Positions 33,838 through 46,102 are shown, counted from the stretch's first letter. The stretch is 64,000 bases of DNA from Pseudopyrenochaeta lycopersici (GCA_003313425.1 NHZP01000024.1:434001-498000), one strand, 5' to 3'. The notes: generated by a model not told the origin, from the letters alone. Numbers and translations: made by a program.

Positions 33838-34974
33838 ATGCCGCTCCCACACGGTGTATACCGGGCTGACCACGTCGGCTCTTTCCTACGCTCCAAATCG
33901 GTCCTCGAGGCTCGCTCCAAGGCCGCCAACGGCGACATCACCGCCGAGGAACTTCGCAAGGTAGAAGATGCAGCCATCTCGGATGTGGCAAAAAAGCAAA
34001 TCGAAAATGGCTTGAGGTCAATTACCGATGGCGAATTTCGCCGTGCGTATTTCCATCTTGACTTCCTCAAGCACTTGGATGGCATCGAAGAGAAGGGACA
34101 AGTAGGTAACATTAGGCACAAGGATGGGTTCTCTCCGCCCACATTGGTGGTCAAGGGAAAGCTAGGTCACCCTGAGGCGATCCAGGTCAAGGACTTCGAG
34201 TTCTTAGAGCAAGCGATCAAAGACAATGGAGGCTCTGCGACCACAAAAGTGTGCATACCGTCTCCGACCATGGTGCATTTCCGTGGCGGCCGCGCCAGCA
34301 TCGATATCTCCGCATATCCTGATCTAGACGTCTTTTTCGACGACTTGGCCCACGTGTATCAGGAGGAGCTAGACAGTCTCTACAAAGCCGGATGCCGCTT
34401 CGTGCAGCTCGACGACACAAATCTCGCATATCTTTGCGATCCCGATATGCGCAAGGCAGCAGAGCAGGAACGGAATGAAGACCTCTCTACGCTGCCGAGA
34501 AAGTACGCTGAGCTCATCAACAAGGCGATCGAGAAGCGACCAAGCGACATGAAGATTGGTATCCATCTTTGCCGTGGAAATTACAGGTCCAAGTGGTTCG
34601 CATCCGGTGGCTACGAACCTGTTGCAGAGGTGCTCTTCAAAGAGTTGAACGTCGATGCGTATTTCCTCGAGTACGATGACGCACGTTCTGGTGACTTCAG
34701 CCCGCTTCGCCATCTGCCAGCCCACAAGGTCGTTGTTCTGGGCGTTATGTCGAGTAAGAAGAATACCCTGGATGATAAGGAGGAGATCATCAAGAGGCTG
34801 AAAGAGGCTGCTGAGATTGCGCCAAAGGGCCTAGATCAGCTGTGTGTGAGCCACCAGTGTGGTTTCAGCTCCACTGCCGAGGGCAATGAGCTGAGTGAAG
34901 AGGAGCAATGGGCTAAGGTTCGATTGAGCGTCGAGATTGCCAAGCAAGTCTGGGGCGATGACCTATCCCAATAG
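33838..34974 (+). CDS. MetE C-terminal-domain-like protein (cobalamin-independent methionine synthase family)
   Basis: Single coding exon, 378 residues. The RADHVGSFLR start, TDGEFRRAYFHLDF, the FVQLDD strand, GIHLCRGNYRSKW (residues 241-253) and the ending CVSHQCGFSS (336-345) match the MetE C-terminal / UROD-like barrel. His243, Cys245 and Cys341 are the likely zinc-binding positions. Full MetE is about 760 residues with two barrels. This protein has only the second one, like the bacterial YxjG/YxjH proteins and many fungal stand-alone members. Methyl or other C1 transfer to a thiol is therefore likely, but the donor is unknown. No signal peptide, so it should be cytosolic. The substrate is not determined by sequence. 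Confidence 0.88.
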   Translation: MPLPHGVYRADHVGSFLRSKSVLEARSKAANGDITAEELRKVEDAAISDVAKKQIENGLRSITDGEFRRAYFHLDFLKHLDGIEEKGQVGNIRHKDGFSPPTLVVKGKLGHPEAIQVKDFEFLEQAIKDNGGSATTKVCIPSPTMVHFRGGRASIDISAYPDLDVFFDDLAHVYQEELDSLYKAGCRFVQLDDTNLAYLCDPDMRKAAEQERNEDLSTLPRKYAELINKAIEKRPSDMKIGIHLCRGNYRSKWFASGGYEPVAEVLFKELNVDAYFLEYDDARSGDFSPLRHLPAHKVVVLGVMSSKKNTLDDKEEIIKRLKEAAEIAPKGLDQLCVSHQCGFSSTAEGNELSEEEQWAKVRLSVEIAKQVWGDDLSQ

Positions 34975-36761
34975 GATGTTTTGTGAAGTCTGATGCATGA
35001 ACACGGCGTTGTCATTGCACTCTGGTGCTGAGGAGAAAAGTAAGGGCTGAATATTGTTGCACAAGGGATGGAGTCTGGTCTATAGGTTGATGATGTCTCA
35101 GCGATTGGTTATAGTAAAGAAGCTACTGTGCGATGGTTCAACCCACAAATACCCATACACTTATCTCAAAGAACACATAGCGGCATCCAAAGTAACGGTA
35201 CGCTTGCACTGGTGACATGTTTTCAACGGTGTGGTCACTTGAACTCATGCCTTCTACCGCAATACGACTGCTTGTCTTAGCATTTTGAGATCGCTCATTT
35301 CTGGTGGCATGTTTCATTCATGACTGAGCATCCTCGTACTTCCTCATCCCGCACCTGAAGTTTGTATTTAAACACTGGTGGACCTTGACCAAGTAAAATA
35401 TGACAAGGAAGGCTGATTTGGTCGGATGCTATACGTAATTTGATGATACAGAAATAGACTGCGAGATCGCCGATACGTGCACTCTCCAGTCACTGTGCAT
35501 TGACAAACTGACTTCTACCTCGTCCAGCAGGATCAGACATATGTCTACTGTGCCCCTTTCGAATAGTATCATCGCCTATTCACTCATCCTTCTGGGGCTG
35601 GCCAACAGGAACGATGCTATATGCATGAGAAATAATGTTGGCCCAACAAATTTGCTCGTGTTGGGCGATGGATGGCTATTGACGGTGGTGATGATATCTG
35701 AGCGACCTCAATGCTAGGTCAAACTTTGGTGATCACAGACATAAATTGTGCTCAGTTCCGCATACCCAGCGTACACTGAGTCAGGGTGTCTTGTTCCTTC
35801 TGAGAGAAACATGACTAAATATCGGTCATAGTTGCTCGCCTTGAAGGATCTCACCCCCACGTTATCATCCGAGTACCGGTCACGCATCATGCCAAAGCTC
35901 AAGATATCCATGTAAATCACTAAACGCTCGACTGGATTTTTGCTTTGTTCATGCTCAAAACCAAACGGATCCAACGTAGCTCGTATTCACCAACTACGGT
36001 TAGCGCCACCCCGTGTTAGGTACGGGCCGCTGCGTTAATGGGATTGATATTGAAAACTCCTAAAATACGAACACGAGTTTTATTCGACGGCATTAAGCGA
36101 TACGCAGATCTCAACGAGTGTTCGTTGATTCTTCGCCAGGTCAATGACTGGTAGAGCGTGGGAAGGCCTTTCTCTCCACATTACTCCTTCGCCCTTGATT
36201 TGACACCAGCAATTGATTTCCACAATATGAAATATGCTGCAAAAACTTAATGGTTACGGCATACCTGGACAAAGTCCCATTTCACCGTTGTCGTTGTTTT
36301 CGACATGCTGATTCTCGTGAAGTTGGTGGCTTCTCGATCACGGTCCTCAGGCCCCCTCCATACGAGAACTTTGAAGTAGCGGTGTTAAAGCACACCAAGT
36401 TTCTAAGGCAGGTAATGGATAGTGAATCGCGTGCCGGGTAAAGTGAAGATCCGGTAAGACGACCAGGGCAGTTCATTCTCCATATTGGTCACATGAAGTC
36501 TAGCGAAAGTACGTGCATCAGGACTGTGGCTTTCTTCCAACATCAGCAACATCGTGTCACTTACGAGCACGCATGCCACAGCGTAGTTGTACGCCATCAA
36601 GCCAACCTCGCGCTACTAGCACTTAGGATGGGCAGAAACGGGAGAGAGGGCAACGACGACTAGCAAGAGGAGATATAAAAGGGAGAAGCATCTCCATTGA
36701 ATGCTTCCTCACAACACAGCAGAATCTTCAGCTTCACCGACCTGATCAAGAAAAGACCACC
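34975..36761. other. intergenic interval
   Basis: About 1.8 kb. A minus-strand frame at 35974-35714 (86 codons) lacks an ATG at its start and has no recognisable domain. Short frames at 36250-36600 overlap on both strands. Nothing else is supported. Confidence 0.5.
36674..36680 (+). promoter_or_regulatory. TATA box of the AA9 LPMO gene
   Basis: TATAAAA, 81 bp upstream of the ATG, followed by a C/A-rich leader typical of strongly expressed fungal secretory genes. Confidence 0.55.
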
Positions 36762-37713
36762 ATGACTCTTACTATGCGAGCTTCAGCTCTCATCCTTTCT
36801 TTCGCCGTCTCTGTCCTCGGCCACTCTCATGTCGATGAGATCTGGGCTCCTAACCCTTCTGTCTACTATCAAGGATGGAACCCCAATTTCTTCGACACTA
36901 CTCCCTATCCCAACGACACCCCTGGTTGGGTTAGTAACTCCCTTTTCAGCAATTTTTTTCTCGTCTACTGCAAAGCGGTCTCACTAACACTTCATAAAGT
37001 ACACGGAAAACCAGGGCGGCAATCCCCTCTACCCGATCCATGCCAACCAGTACGATATTATCTGCGCCAAAAATTCGTCTCCGGCAAACATCAGCGCACC
37101 AATCGCTCCAGGCGAGACGGTGCGTGTGAAGTGGTGGAACCCTGGTCCATGGCCTCCTTCGCACAAGGGCCCTGTGATTGACTACATTGCGCCTTGCAAT
37201 GGGCCATGCAGCAGCGTTGACCCTACGACGCTGAGATTTGTGAAAATTGCCGAGTTGGGCTGGATCGATAACAGCCGCGAGGAAGGGTTTTGGGCGTAAG
37301 TCAAACACGATTGGAAGGAAGTGAGAGAAATACACTAACAGGCTTTGGTGCTCAGTGCCGATGCGCTCCGCGACGACGATAGTTCATGGAACATCAAAGT
37401 CCCTGACGGCCTCAAAGCCGGCGAATACGTCCTCAGGACTGAGATCATCGCGCTACACCTCGCTCATAGGGCCTCCCCAGGGCCCTGGTCATCTGATGGC
37501 GCAGAGTTCTACCCTAACTGCATCAATCTGAAAGTCACCGGCAATGGCGCGAAGGAGATCACCGGCGGTGTGGATGCTAGGACGCTTTATGATGGTACAG
37601 AGCCGGGTTTAGATTATAAGACGCTTCATGAGATAAACGAGCATGGCGGTTATGTTATTCCTGGCCCGGCAGTGTGGAGTGGAGCGGCGAAGAGGGCAAC
37701 GTTCCGCGCGTAA
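36762..37713 (+). CDS. AA9 lytic polysaccharide monooxygenase
   Basis: Exons 36762-36929, 37000-37295 and 37356-37713 give 273 residues. A 20-residue signal peptide ends in VSVLG, so the mature protein would start with His21, the copper-binding His1. The second copper His is His111 in PPSHKGPV and the axial Tyr is Tyr207 in AEFYPNC. The His189 second-sphere position in EIIALH is present. Glu205 stands where most AA9 enzymes have Gln. The set implies oxidative cleavage of cellulose or another beta-glucan outside the cell. There is no CBM1 domain. The last codons overlap a donor-like GTAAGT; splicing there to the acceptor near 37764 would add three residues, so the C-terminus is slightly uncertain. 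Confidence 0.92.
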
Positions 37714-38453
37714 GTCGCAAGGTGCGCTCTTATGCCCTCAATGATCGTGATTGAACACCGCCAGTCTAGAAGTTTGATAGAGTTGGGGATTTTTTGGTCA
37801 ACGTATCTCTCTTACGCTATAATAATCAATAGGCTGTCGAGTTAAGGGCCATGGGATCTTTGCATCTGCCACAAAGCCTTCAGTAGTTAACACATTGCCT
37901 TCCCAATCTTGAAGATGCAACAAACGCAGCTTCTCGCAATATTTCGATCACAGCGTTGTACATCGGTGCTATCTGAGAAAATCCACGCGCACACCTGACA
38001 GGGGTTAGAGTGACATAGCGTATCTGGTCCGAGTTGGAGTTCTAACAAGGCACAGAGATCTTCTACGATGTTTGGAAATATATGAAAGTTGCGAGCTTGG
38101 CAGACGACGATAGAAGCTGCATGGCAACTTTCTTCAAGAGAAATGGTATCTATTAAAAAGATAGTGGGGCCTCGTGTCAACGCTACCTTGAGGAAGCGGA
38201 AATCTCCTACTAAATGACAATGACGCTAGATGGTGACAAACATAACGAGACTAAACGACCTGACGCCTACCGCTATGCGTATTGAATTCCCAAACAAAAC
38301 CAATCAATGAAGTTTACATTCGACCATCGGATGATGTTATGCTATTTCGGTTTTTTCGAGCACCAAGTATGAATGAATGCTGAGATCAAGAAACCTGTTC
38401 ATCAGTCAGAATTTGCTCGCTTCACAGGTTTGTTGCCTTTTCTGTGCAACCAT
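37714..38453. other. convergent 3' region of LPMO and RAD50
   Basis: About 740 bp. A 97-codon minus-strand frame (38180-37887) is Cys-rich but matches nothing known and has no splice partner. Nothing else is seen. Confidence 0.5.
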
Positions 38454-41400
38454 TTAAGGGATTTGGAGAGCAAGTACCTCTGCAATATTTTGGCGCTCGA
38501 TGTAACTCTCCTGATGTGCATCTCGTCCTACGCGCCAGTATACATCAGTGTAATCGGCACAGTTCATTTCACGCAGAAACTGCTCGTCGTGCGTGATGAC
38601 CAAGAGTTGAAAGTTGGCCTGCTTGCGGCGCATTTGAATTATTTGCGATAAAGACTCAGCGAGACCTTTGATATTCTGTTGGTCAAGGTTGGTAGTGGGC
38701 TCGTCCAACGCGATAAGGCCGCAGTTTGTGCCGAAGCATTCTGCGAGTGCGAGGCGGATGACAATAGAAGCGAGAACCTTTTGGCCGGCGGAGCACCGGC
38801 CTCGCATATCCATTTCGGTGTCTTGTTTGGACATGACGACGCGGTAGTTGTATGTCCTATTCCCTTTGCCATCACTGTCGGATGCAATACGGATTGTGTC
38901 TACGTCTGTACCTTGGTATGCATTGGTCCAGAGCTCGGCGATAATGCGATTTATTTCTTCCATTTTGAGCGTATGGTACTTCATAATGGCTTTGTCGAGC
39001 GCGCCGGCATATCGACCGAGATCCTCGATAGCGGCTTTGGTAGTTTCGACTTTGATATGTCCCTCACGGTACTGTGCTGCAGCGTCCTTGTACAAACTTT
39101 CCCATTCTTTCATGAGTTCGGTGAGTTGGTCGTCTTTGTTCTTCATGTCACGCTCCACGCTCGTCTTCTCAGTGTTGAGCGTGTGATATCGTGTATCCCA
39201 AGTCTGAGCCTCGCGCTCGTAGTGCTCTTTATCGCGTTCTGCGCCGACTTCTTCCAGCTTCGCTATCTCGAACTGCAGGGTTTCGAGAGAACGTTTAGCT
39301 TTGCGGTAACGCAGGTTGTCGCTGATAGATCGCTTAGTCATCTCAGTGTCGCGCATTGTGTCCTCAATCTTTTTGATCTGGCGAGTGACGTCCATCATGT
39401 CGGTTTCAATGCGAGCAATCTCGGCTTGCAAATTTTCGATTTCGCGATGGGTACGGGCAAGCTGCTGCGGACCGCCGCGGTCGATGTAAGCGTTGATATC
39501 TTGGTCTGCCTGCTCGAGTTGGCGCAGACTATCGGAGAGTTTGGATGCCTCGTCATGGGCGCGTTGGACACGTTCGTTGCCTCGGCGGTTGACATCGTCA
39601 TACTTGTACTGTGCTTGTTCGATCTCGGGGATAAGGGTTTCAATGTCCTTGTCGCACTCACGCTTTGCCTCCTGCTGTTTGTTGTTTTCAGTGCGGAATT
39701 CCTCAATGCGATCAGAAAGAGCCCGCTTCTCCTTGAGCTTGGACTGAGCACTATTTAATTCAGCATTTATATCGCGGATGCTCAATTCGAGGGTAGTGAT
39801 GACATTTCGTGACTTCTCACGATCGGCTGTAAGTTTGTCGAGAGCGGTTCTGGCGCTGCGATTATCCTCTGTAACCTGTTTCAGGTCGGCTTGAATAGCG
39901 TCAATGCCTCGTGACAACCCAGCAGACTTCTGCTTCTGCGAAAGCTCCTTGATCTGCACTTCGAGCTCTTGTACCTTATTGTAGTAGCCAACGATGGTTT
40001 GCACCTCCTTGGTCAATGACTCGACCTCCTGCTTTGCAGCCTCCAAGTCGTAAATGACGGCGTCTTGATCTTCGAGCTGCTTGTTGATGATATCGCGCTC
40101 AGTTGATAGTTTGATTAGATCAGCCTGGGTAGTAGGAATGTCGGTACTGCGTAGACGGGATGCTAGTTCGAAACTGGGTTTAGCATTTCGGGCAGCTTCA
40201 AGCTCTGCAAGTAGCTCGTCAGCATTGTCGCCTTGCTTGTTCATCTCTGCCCTCTTTATAATGTCCCTCAATTTTGAAACAAAGCCCTTAGTGGTGAAAT
40301 TCTCCGATCTATCATCGTGGAGAGACCTCATGCAGAGCCGACACACGTTGTCTTGTTCGGCCACTTCCAAACACTTGCTCATGTATTCGATCTGGGCCTC
40401 AAACTTCGCTTTGTCAGACGAAGCTGCCTCGTAGTCCTCCTCCAGCTGCTCAAGCGTTTCTTCAAAGTCTGAAATGTCGTCCTTCTGTATGGAGTCTTTC
40501 ACGATTTTCTCATACTTCTGGAGATCTGCTCGCTTTTGCTTCAACTGAGATTCCAAGCTGGACATCTGAAAATTGATCTTGTCGAGTGTGGCCTGCGCGA
40601 TATCTCGGCGAGACTTCTCAACTTTAACTTTCTCAGTCCGCTCAGAGAGCGCCTGCTGAAAAGTGAAATCCAGTGTAGCGGGATCCCATTCGGAATCGAC
40701 AAGCTGTGAAATGCGCTGGTTATGGACCTTCTTCATCGTTTGCAGACTGTGTTGCTGATTGCGTAAATCGTCTCGCTTGACGTCGACGGAGGCAGATTCG
40801 CGAGCCTGGTTAGTGGCATCACCAAGCTCGGTGGTGAGCCGCTCTTTTTGGTCTTCCAGTGTTCGGACATTGCTTGAGAGTTCCAGTATACGATCGTCAT
40901 ATCCCTCCGACGCGTTTGCCGAGATCGCATTCTGTAGCTGTTTCTCTACGCTTTGCTTCTTGTCCTGGAGGATGGCTTCACTTCCTTCGTCCGCTTGAAT
41001 GTGATTCATGCCCTTCTGCAGGTCTGAAATGCGTTTATCGTTGTTCGCAATTTGGATCTTGGCCGATTCTCTGCTCTGGGCTAAACCCGATTTGCGCGTA
41101 TTGAGTGCATTGAGGTCAGACTGAGCATTGCGCAGCTCCTGTTGCGTCTCTTCTCGCGCACGATCAAGAGCTTTATTCTGGTCTCGGGACATTTTGGCAA
41201 GAATTTGCTGGAACTCAACGACTTGATTGTCCGAAATGTCGTAGTCAAAACCACGGATACCATGCCGCTTAGCGGTTTCCTTGATAGAGTTTTCACGCTG
41301 TTGTATTTGACGCTCATGCTGCTCTTTCTGCGCCTCATACTTTCCGATCTCGCCTTGCTTAGCTCCCAGAGAATCACGGTTCTCTTCTAGATCGTGCTTT

Positions 41401-42524
41401 AGGTCGCCATATTGTTGTCGGAGATCGCCCGATTGAGAAGCATACGTGGATACACGATCTTCGTATTGGTCTACCATGGATTCTAACTCTTCGTCTGACT
41501 CGGCCATCTGCTTTAGGTTATCTTGGAGCGTTGTTACACTCTCTTTGTTTGCGTTGAAAGTTATCCGCTTGCCATTCAATTGTGCGACAATCTGTTCATA
41601 ACGCGCAGCAGAATTGTATGCATTGTTGGCCTTCCGCTGTGCCTCTTCACATTCAGCATCTACTGTCGTATACGTGGCACGCAGCGCTTCAATTTCGTCG
41701 AACAATTGAGCTTGGCGATCCTCGCTCTTTCTCGCTCGCTCTTTGTCTTCTTTGGCATGTGCTTCGATAATTTTGAGCTTGCCTAGTTCTATGTTTTGGT
41801 TTTTACGGATCATTTTGATGTTGTCGATAGCTTTCGTGTACTTCATAGCCTCAAATATCTCATCGAATTTCTTTTTGAGAGTTGATGGATCGCTCATGGG
41901 CCACAGGCTGTCTTCCTGATGGCAGAAGATCACACTTTCAAGGATGGCCTTGGACACACCGAGATACTGCGGGATAATCTGATCCAACTCAGCGACGCGA
42001 GTCGATATGGAGTGCTTCTCGCCATCTTTGATCATGAGTAGCGAGCCTTCTAGCGTCTTCTGACTCCGAGCGTTCTTCTTGACAGTGACTTGGAGATTAC
42101 GAGTGGCAACCATGCGAACTCCGGAAGTAGATCGGAAGGACAGTTTGACCTGAGCTAAGAGCTCCTTTTCATTCCGCAGCTTTGGGTCGTGGATAAATGC
42201 GCCTCCAGTCTTGCTGTTTGGGGGCAAGTCGCCCGTTGTCGCATATTTGAGGGACTCGATGATGGTCTGTGCAGAAGTTCAGTCCAGTCACTTTCAGCAA
42301 GGAATATCTTGCATACGGTTTTTCCAGAGCCATTCCAGCCTACAATGAGAGTGAGAGGAGCAGTGAAGACTATGGTTTCTCCTTTCTCGGGCCCAAAGGA
42401 GCGGATCCTGAGTAGATCAGTAGATGCCAATGAATGCACGTATGACGAATGCTCACCCCTGGATCATCATCCGATCAATCTTCGCTAAAAGGTGAATTAG
42501 TCGTCTGAACCGAAACCACGTCAT
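38454..42524 (-). CDS. RAD50: DNA double-strand-break repair ATPase Rad50
   Basis: Exons 42524-42457, 42407-42317 and 42266-38454 give 1,323 residues, close to the ~1,300 usual for Rad50. Walker A GWNGSGKT is at residues 46-53 and is followed by TIIESLKYATTGDLPP. Long coiled-coil heptads occupy both halves. The zinc hook CRLC is at Cys695 and Cys698, mid-protein. The signature RGRCSAGQKVLAS and Walker B GLIALDEPTTNLDQ lie near the C-terminus. Rad50 is the SMC-like core of the Mre11-Rad50-Nbs1/Xrs2 complex that tethers and processes DNA ends. The N-terminus is unsure: the usual form (Met, Ser, then KIDRM) would need a tiny upstream exon joined at a TTTTAG acceptor, while the ATG at 42524 gives a 15-residue extension. 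The gene is divergent from wc-2. Confidence 0.97.
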
Positions 42525-43069
42525 GGTCAAATCCGAACTTGCGGGGCCCAGGAGACGTACACCTGAGAAGCGGTTAGGAGCTCATTTCCTGTATCGAAGT
42601 TGGCAACTGCTTACATCTTGTCTGGACCGCGCTGCTCGCGGTGAGCTTTCCTGCGTGTCTCTTTGTTGTATGTGTCGATGGGGTTGAATTAGCAGGCGGT
42701 TCAGTGAAGGACGAGTGTCGCTGAACGATTGGAGCGCGGCAGCCTGGAAGCCGCACGCGGGTTCTGCTGTCGCGCCATCACGTGCCATGTCGGCAGGGGT
42801 CATGACCGTAGTGCAATGACTAGCCGTCATGGTGCATTTGATCTGGGTGCAGCAAAACCCATCACGATCCTCATGCAAATCGGCCAAGTGTGCCGTACCT
42901 ATCACCTTGTCACGCCCAACGCTACCTTCATGCGACAAATCAATGACAGTTTAGCCTCGCCATCCGCTGCGCACTTTGATCATCATGGCGCTCTTCCAAA
43001 ATGGCGGTGCTGAGGTACGCGCCCCCGCCTCTACATGGATCCTTCAGATCTAAGAGACTGTGTGTTTAG
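42525..43069. promoter_or_regulatory. divergent promoter region between RAD50 and wc-2
   Basis: 545 bp separate the two start codons. It should hold both promoters and the 5' leaders. A possible tiny first coding exon or leader intron of RAD50 (donor-like GTAAGC near 42612 on the minus strand, acceptor-like sites near 42590 and 42565) lies here. I see no strong TATA box. Confidence 0.6.
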
Positions 43070-44517
43070 ATGGGCCTCATGTCCATGTCCAGACTCCCGA
43101 TGCAGCCACAACGGGCAGAATTCAGCGGCCTGCCCATGGACGATGCGATGCAGCACATGGACATGGAGTTCGCATCGCTCGACGGCGCAGATCCCCAGAA
43201 CTCAGGCTTCACCTTTACTGACCCACAGCTACAATCCGGTGTCCCTATGGGAACCAGCATGGGCGACACACAGATGACAGGTGCAGGTGCAGGCCCGTTG
43301 CCCACCGGCTTCGGCGCTCCCAATATGAATCCATCCGGTAGCACATTGACCGAGTTTACAAAGCGCCGGAATTGGTCGCAGCGCGTTCTGGAGGAGCTGC
43401 GCGATCTCCTCCACATACTGACTCCCGATGGCAGAGTCCTCTTCGTCTCAACCTCTTGCAAAGCGCTCACAGGATGGGATCCTTCGGAGATCCAGGGGCA
43501 CTTCATCAACGAGTTCATCCACCCCGACGATATTGGTATCTTTGTCAAAGAATTCAACGAGTCGATTGCCTCTGGCAACCCTCTGCGCTTCTTCTACCGC
43601 TTCAAAAAAGCCGACGGGCTGTACACCATCTTCGAGTCCCACGGCCATCCCCATATCAGCAGCGACACAAATTCCTTCGCGCCACCGAACACCCTCAACT
43701 GCCGTGGCTTCTTCATCATGGCCCGCCCCTACCCCACCAAAAATGCCTCCCTCCTAGACTCCTTCCTCGAGCACAAGATCGAGAACGAGCGCTTGATGAA
43801 GCGGATAGCCGAGCTTAAGCGAGAGGAGCAGGACGAGCAAGATGAGTGGGCGAAGAAGACCGAGGGAGCCACCACTACAATGACGGCTTCAGAATCAGCC
43901 GTCACCAAGACTATCAGTCAAAGCGATGCTGTATCGTATGCTCAGATGCTGCCGCCCGCCAAGCCCCTCGTTTCAAATACAGCGCTCACACGGCAGAATC
44001 TCGACGAGGCGCTTGCGGCAAGCAAACCAGATAGTATCAATGACAAGATGGCACGTTACGAAGGAGCCAATCATCTGGAGACAATCGAGATGTTAACCGG
44101 CCTGCGATATCGAGATGGTGAGCGATCGCAGGGCATCAGCACGGGCGATGCTAGCCCCCATCTCATTCGAGGCGATGCTGGCATACAAATATCGCTAGAT
44201 CGAGACGGCAGAAGCTCGTCAGATAAGAAGAAAAAGCTGAAGATAGCCGACGAATATGTCTGTACTGACTGTGGCACGTTGGATTCGCCTGAATGGCGAA
44301 AAGGCCCAAATGGACCCAAGACATTGTGCAATGCCTGTGGACGTGAGTGATGTGATTCAGAGATATGCGCATGTATTCTAACAAATACACAGTACGATGG
44401 GCTAAGAAAGAGAAGAAGAAACAGCAAAATACCGGCGGCAACAGCAGCATGCCGAGTGCTTCTTCAACGATACATACTCCAGGTCACTTGATGCAAAGCA
44501 GCACCGGCAGCAGCTGA
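43070..44517 (+). CDS. wc-2: White Collar-2 homologue, PAS and GATA zinc finger light-response regulator
   Basis: Exons 43070-44342 and 44393-44517 give 465 residues. After a Met/Gly/Gln-rich start comes a PAS domain (about residues 104-230: [42 protein letters not shown]). A short coiled segment follows ([17 protein letters not shown]). Near the end is one GATA-type finger: Cys398, Cys401, 18 spacer residues, Cys420, Cys423, followed by [10 protein letters not shown]. This order is diagnostic of WC-2, the partner of the photoreceptor WC-1 in the blue-light and clock complex. The intron falls just after the last zinc-binding Cys. No LOV-type GRNCRFLQ motif is present, which separates it from WC-1. 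Confidence 0.95.
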
Positions 44518-46102
44518 GTGCCCGCTAAGCGCCTACTCATCATATTTGGAGTTGCGGTTATACATGTCAGAAGCTATGTGTGGACGTTTCAGCAGTGTAG
44601 TGCACATTCGAGGTTGAGGAATGTGGGAAGAGATATCTTTGGGAGAGCATCACACCAGCTCTTGCTAATCTCCTACAGCATTGTTCGCAAGGAAGATAAT
44701 ATGGATTCATCACGGTCCACCTTAATCGGAGCACAGCACAGCACTAAGCTAATATTGCTTCCGTCTCCCAGAAGACTTGCGCCCAGGGACCCAATATTCG
44801 AACTCAGAATCGCACATTACAGCCCACTTCCCTTCGCAGACCGTTTCCGAATTGGGCCACCATGTTCTCTACGTACATTTGGTCCTGGTGCTACAATAAT
44901 CATCTCGTAAAGACGAAATAGTATCTCCCCCAAAGAAGTTCTCTACAATTGCAGCAGCATCGAACGATCCAGTCACCACGTGTTTACAATGCGAACACAC
45001 TTCTATACCTTCTCCATCCATTAGATGGCAGTATCGCACATGTAATACCATACAATCACACGAAATACGATGCTGCTCAAACTTCAAAGCCAAGGTTGCC
45101 ACTCTAGGAAACTCTTGGAAAGGACAAAGGGACAAGACCAAGCGCATCGCTGGAAATTTTCAAACAGGCTTTTATACACGCTTCATTGTACTTGGGATAT
45201 TCATAATCACTAGAGCGGCAATAGAGAACGTGAGGCGTACGCATATCAGTACGTCAATGCTGCGGTCGGCGGATGTACTCGGCCGCTCCGCCGAATGAAA
45301 AGTCGAAGGCACACTGGTTCGAAAAATAGACGGTATAGATGGGGGAGATGATACTGAGGGCGAGGAGGTTGAGGACTGCACTCTTGTAGTTAATATTGCC
45401 AACTAAGATATATCGATGATGAGAACAACGACACTTTACCAACATGTCACAGTCCATTTTTGGTTATCCAGCCGATAGACGAGACCGAATTCTTTCAGAT
45501 CACTGGCTTCACTCCATATATGGAACATTGGGGGAAGCAGCAATACAACAAGATAATCCAGTACAGCTGCAGGGCCCAGATTATGGTCGCATACCTACTA
45601 CATAAAGCCATTGGCCTTGCGAGCGTTCTGGAGCGGATAGTGGAATGAAATATGGGACGAGGATGCGACCTCAAGCAACTGCATCTGCGAAGCAACGACC
45701 CTTTGAAAGAGACAGTGTGATAACTACCCTGCGTTCTGCTAATTAGAGAACGGAATAGGATTTGGAGGACCGACGGGACGTCGGCGGGCTTCACGAGAGA
45801 TGCGGTACAGAGGAGTTCAAGATGGACGAGCAAAACATCGACGGATTGGTAGTTGCAGCCAGCGCTGCTGGGAGTGATGCCACCATTCCGAATACTTGAG
45901 GAATTCTGCTTCAAGCTACGACGACAGTTGCAATCGGCCAAATCACTCACTGTGGAGGTACTGCTGGATTTGTTACATCGTCGGTACAGAAACAGTGTTT
46001 CCAAGGGCATAGGCGCGCTCGATACAGGCTGTATTCCTTGCCGCATTACGAGTGTCTGTACCAGAAAAACTTCTTAATTTAAGCGTAACAATGGTGCAAG
46101 CA
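44518..46102. other. intergenic interval between wc-2 and the Clr5 gene
   Basis: About 1.6 kb. On the minus strand a 67-codon frame (45457-45254) reads like a short hydrophobic protein end (VGNINYKSAVLNLLALSI) and lies beyond an acceptor-like TATCTTAG, but no upstream exon keeps the frame. A 183-codon minus frame at 46046-45495 has no features. Neither is called as a gene. Confidence 0.4.

Noticed and set aside
35714..35974. 86-codon minus-strand frame
   Set aside because: Its upstream end is a stop with no ATG near the start, and no domain or splice partner is visible.
38679..39758. 359-codon plus-strand open frame
   Set aside because: It lies entirely antisense to the coiled-coil part of RAD50. 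The translation is Phe/Val/Leu/Ser-rich, as expected from reverse-reading Glu/Lys/Arg codons, and has no domain.
45254..46046. Minus-strand frames of 183 and 67 codons, the second with a hydrophobic segment
   Set aside because: No upstream exon can be joined in frame to the hydrophobic piece, and the longer frame has no motif. They are probably chance frames in a 3' flank.
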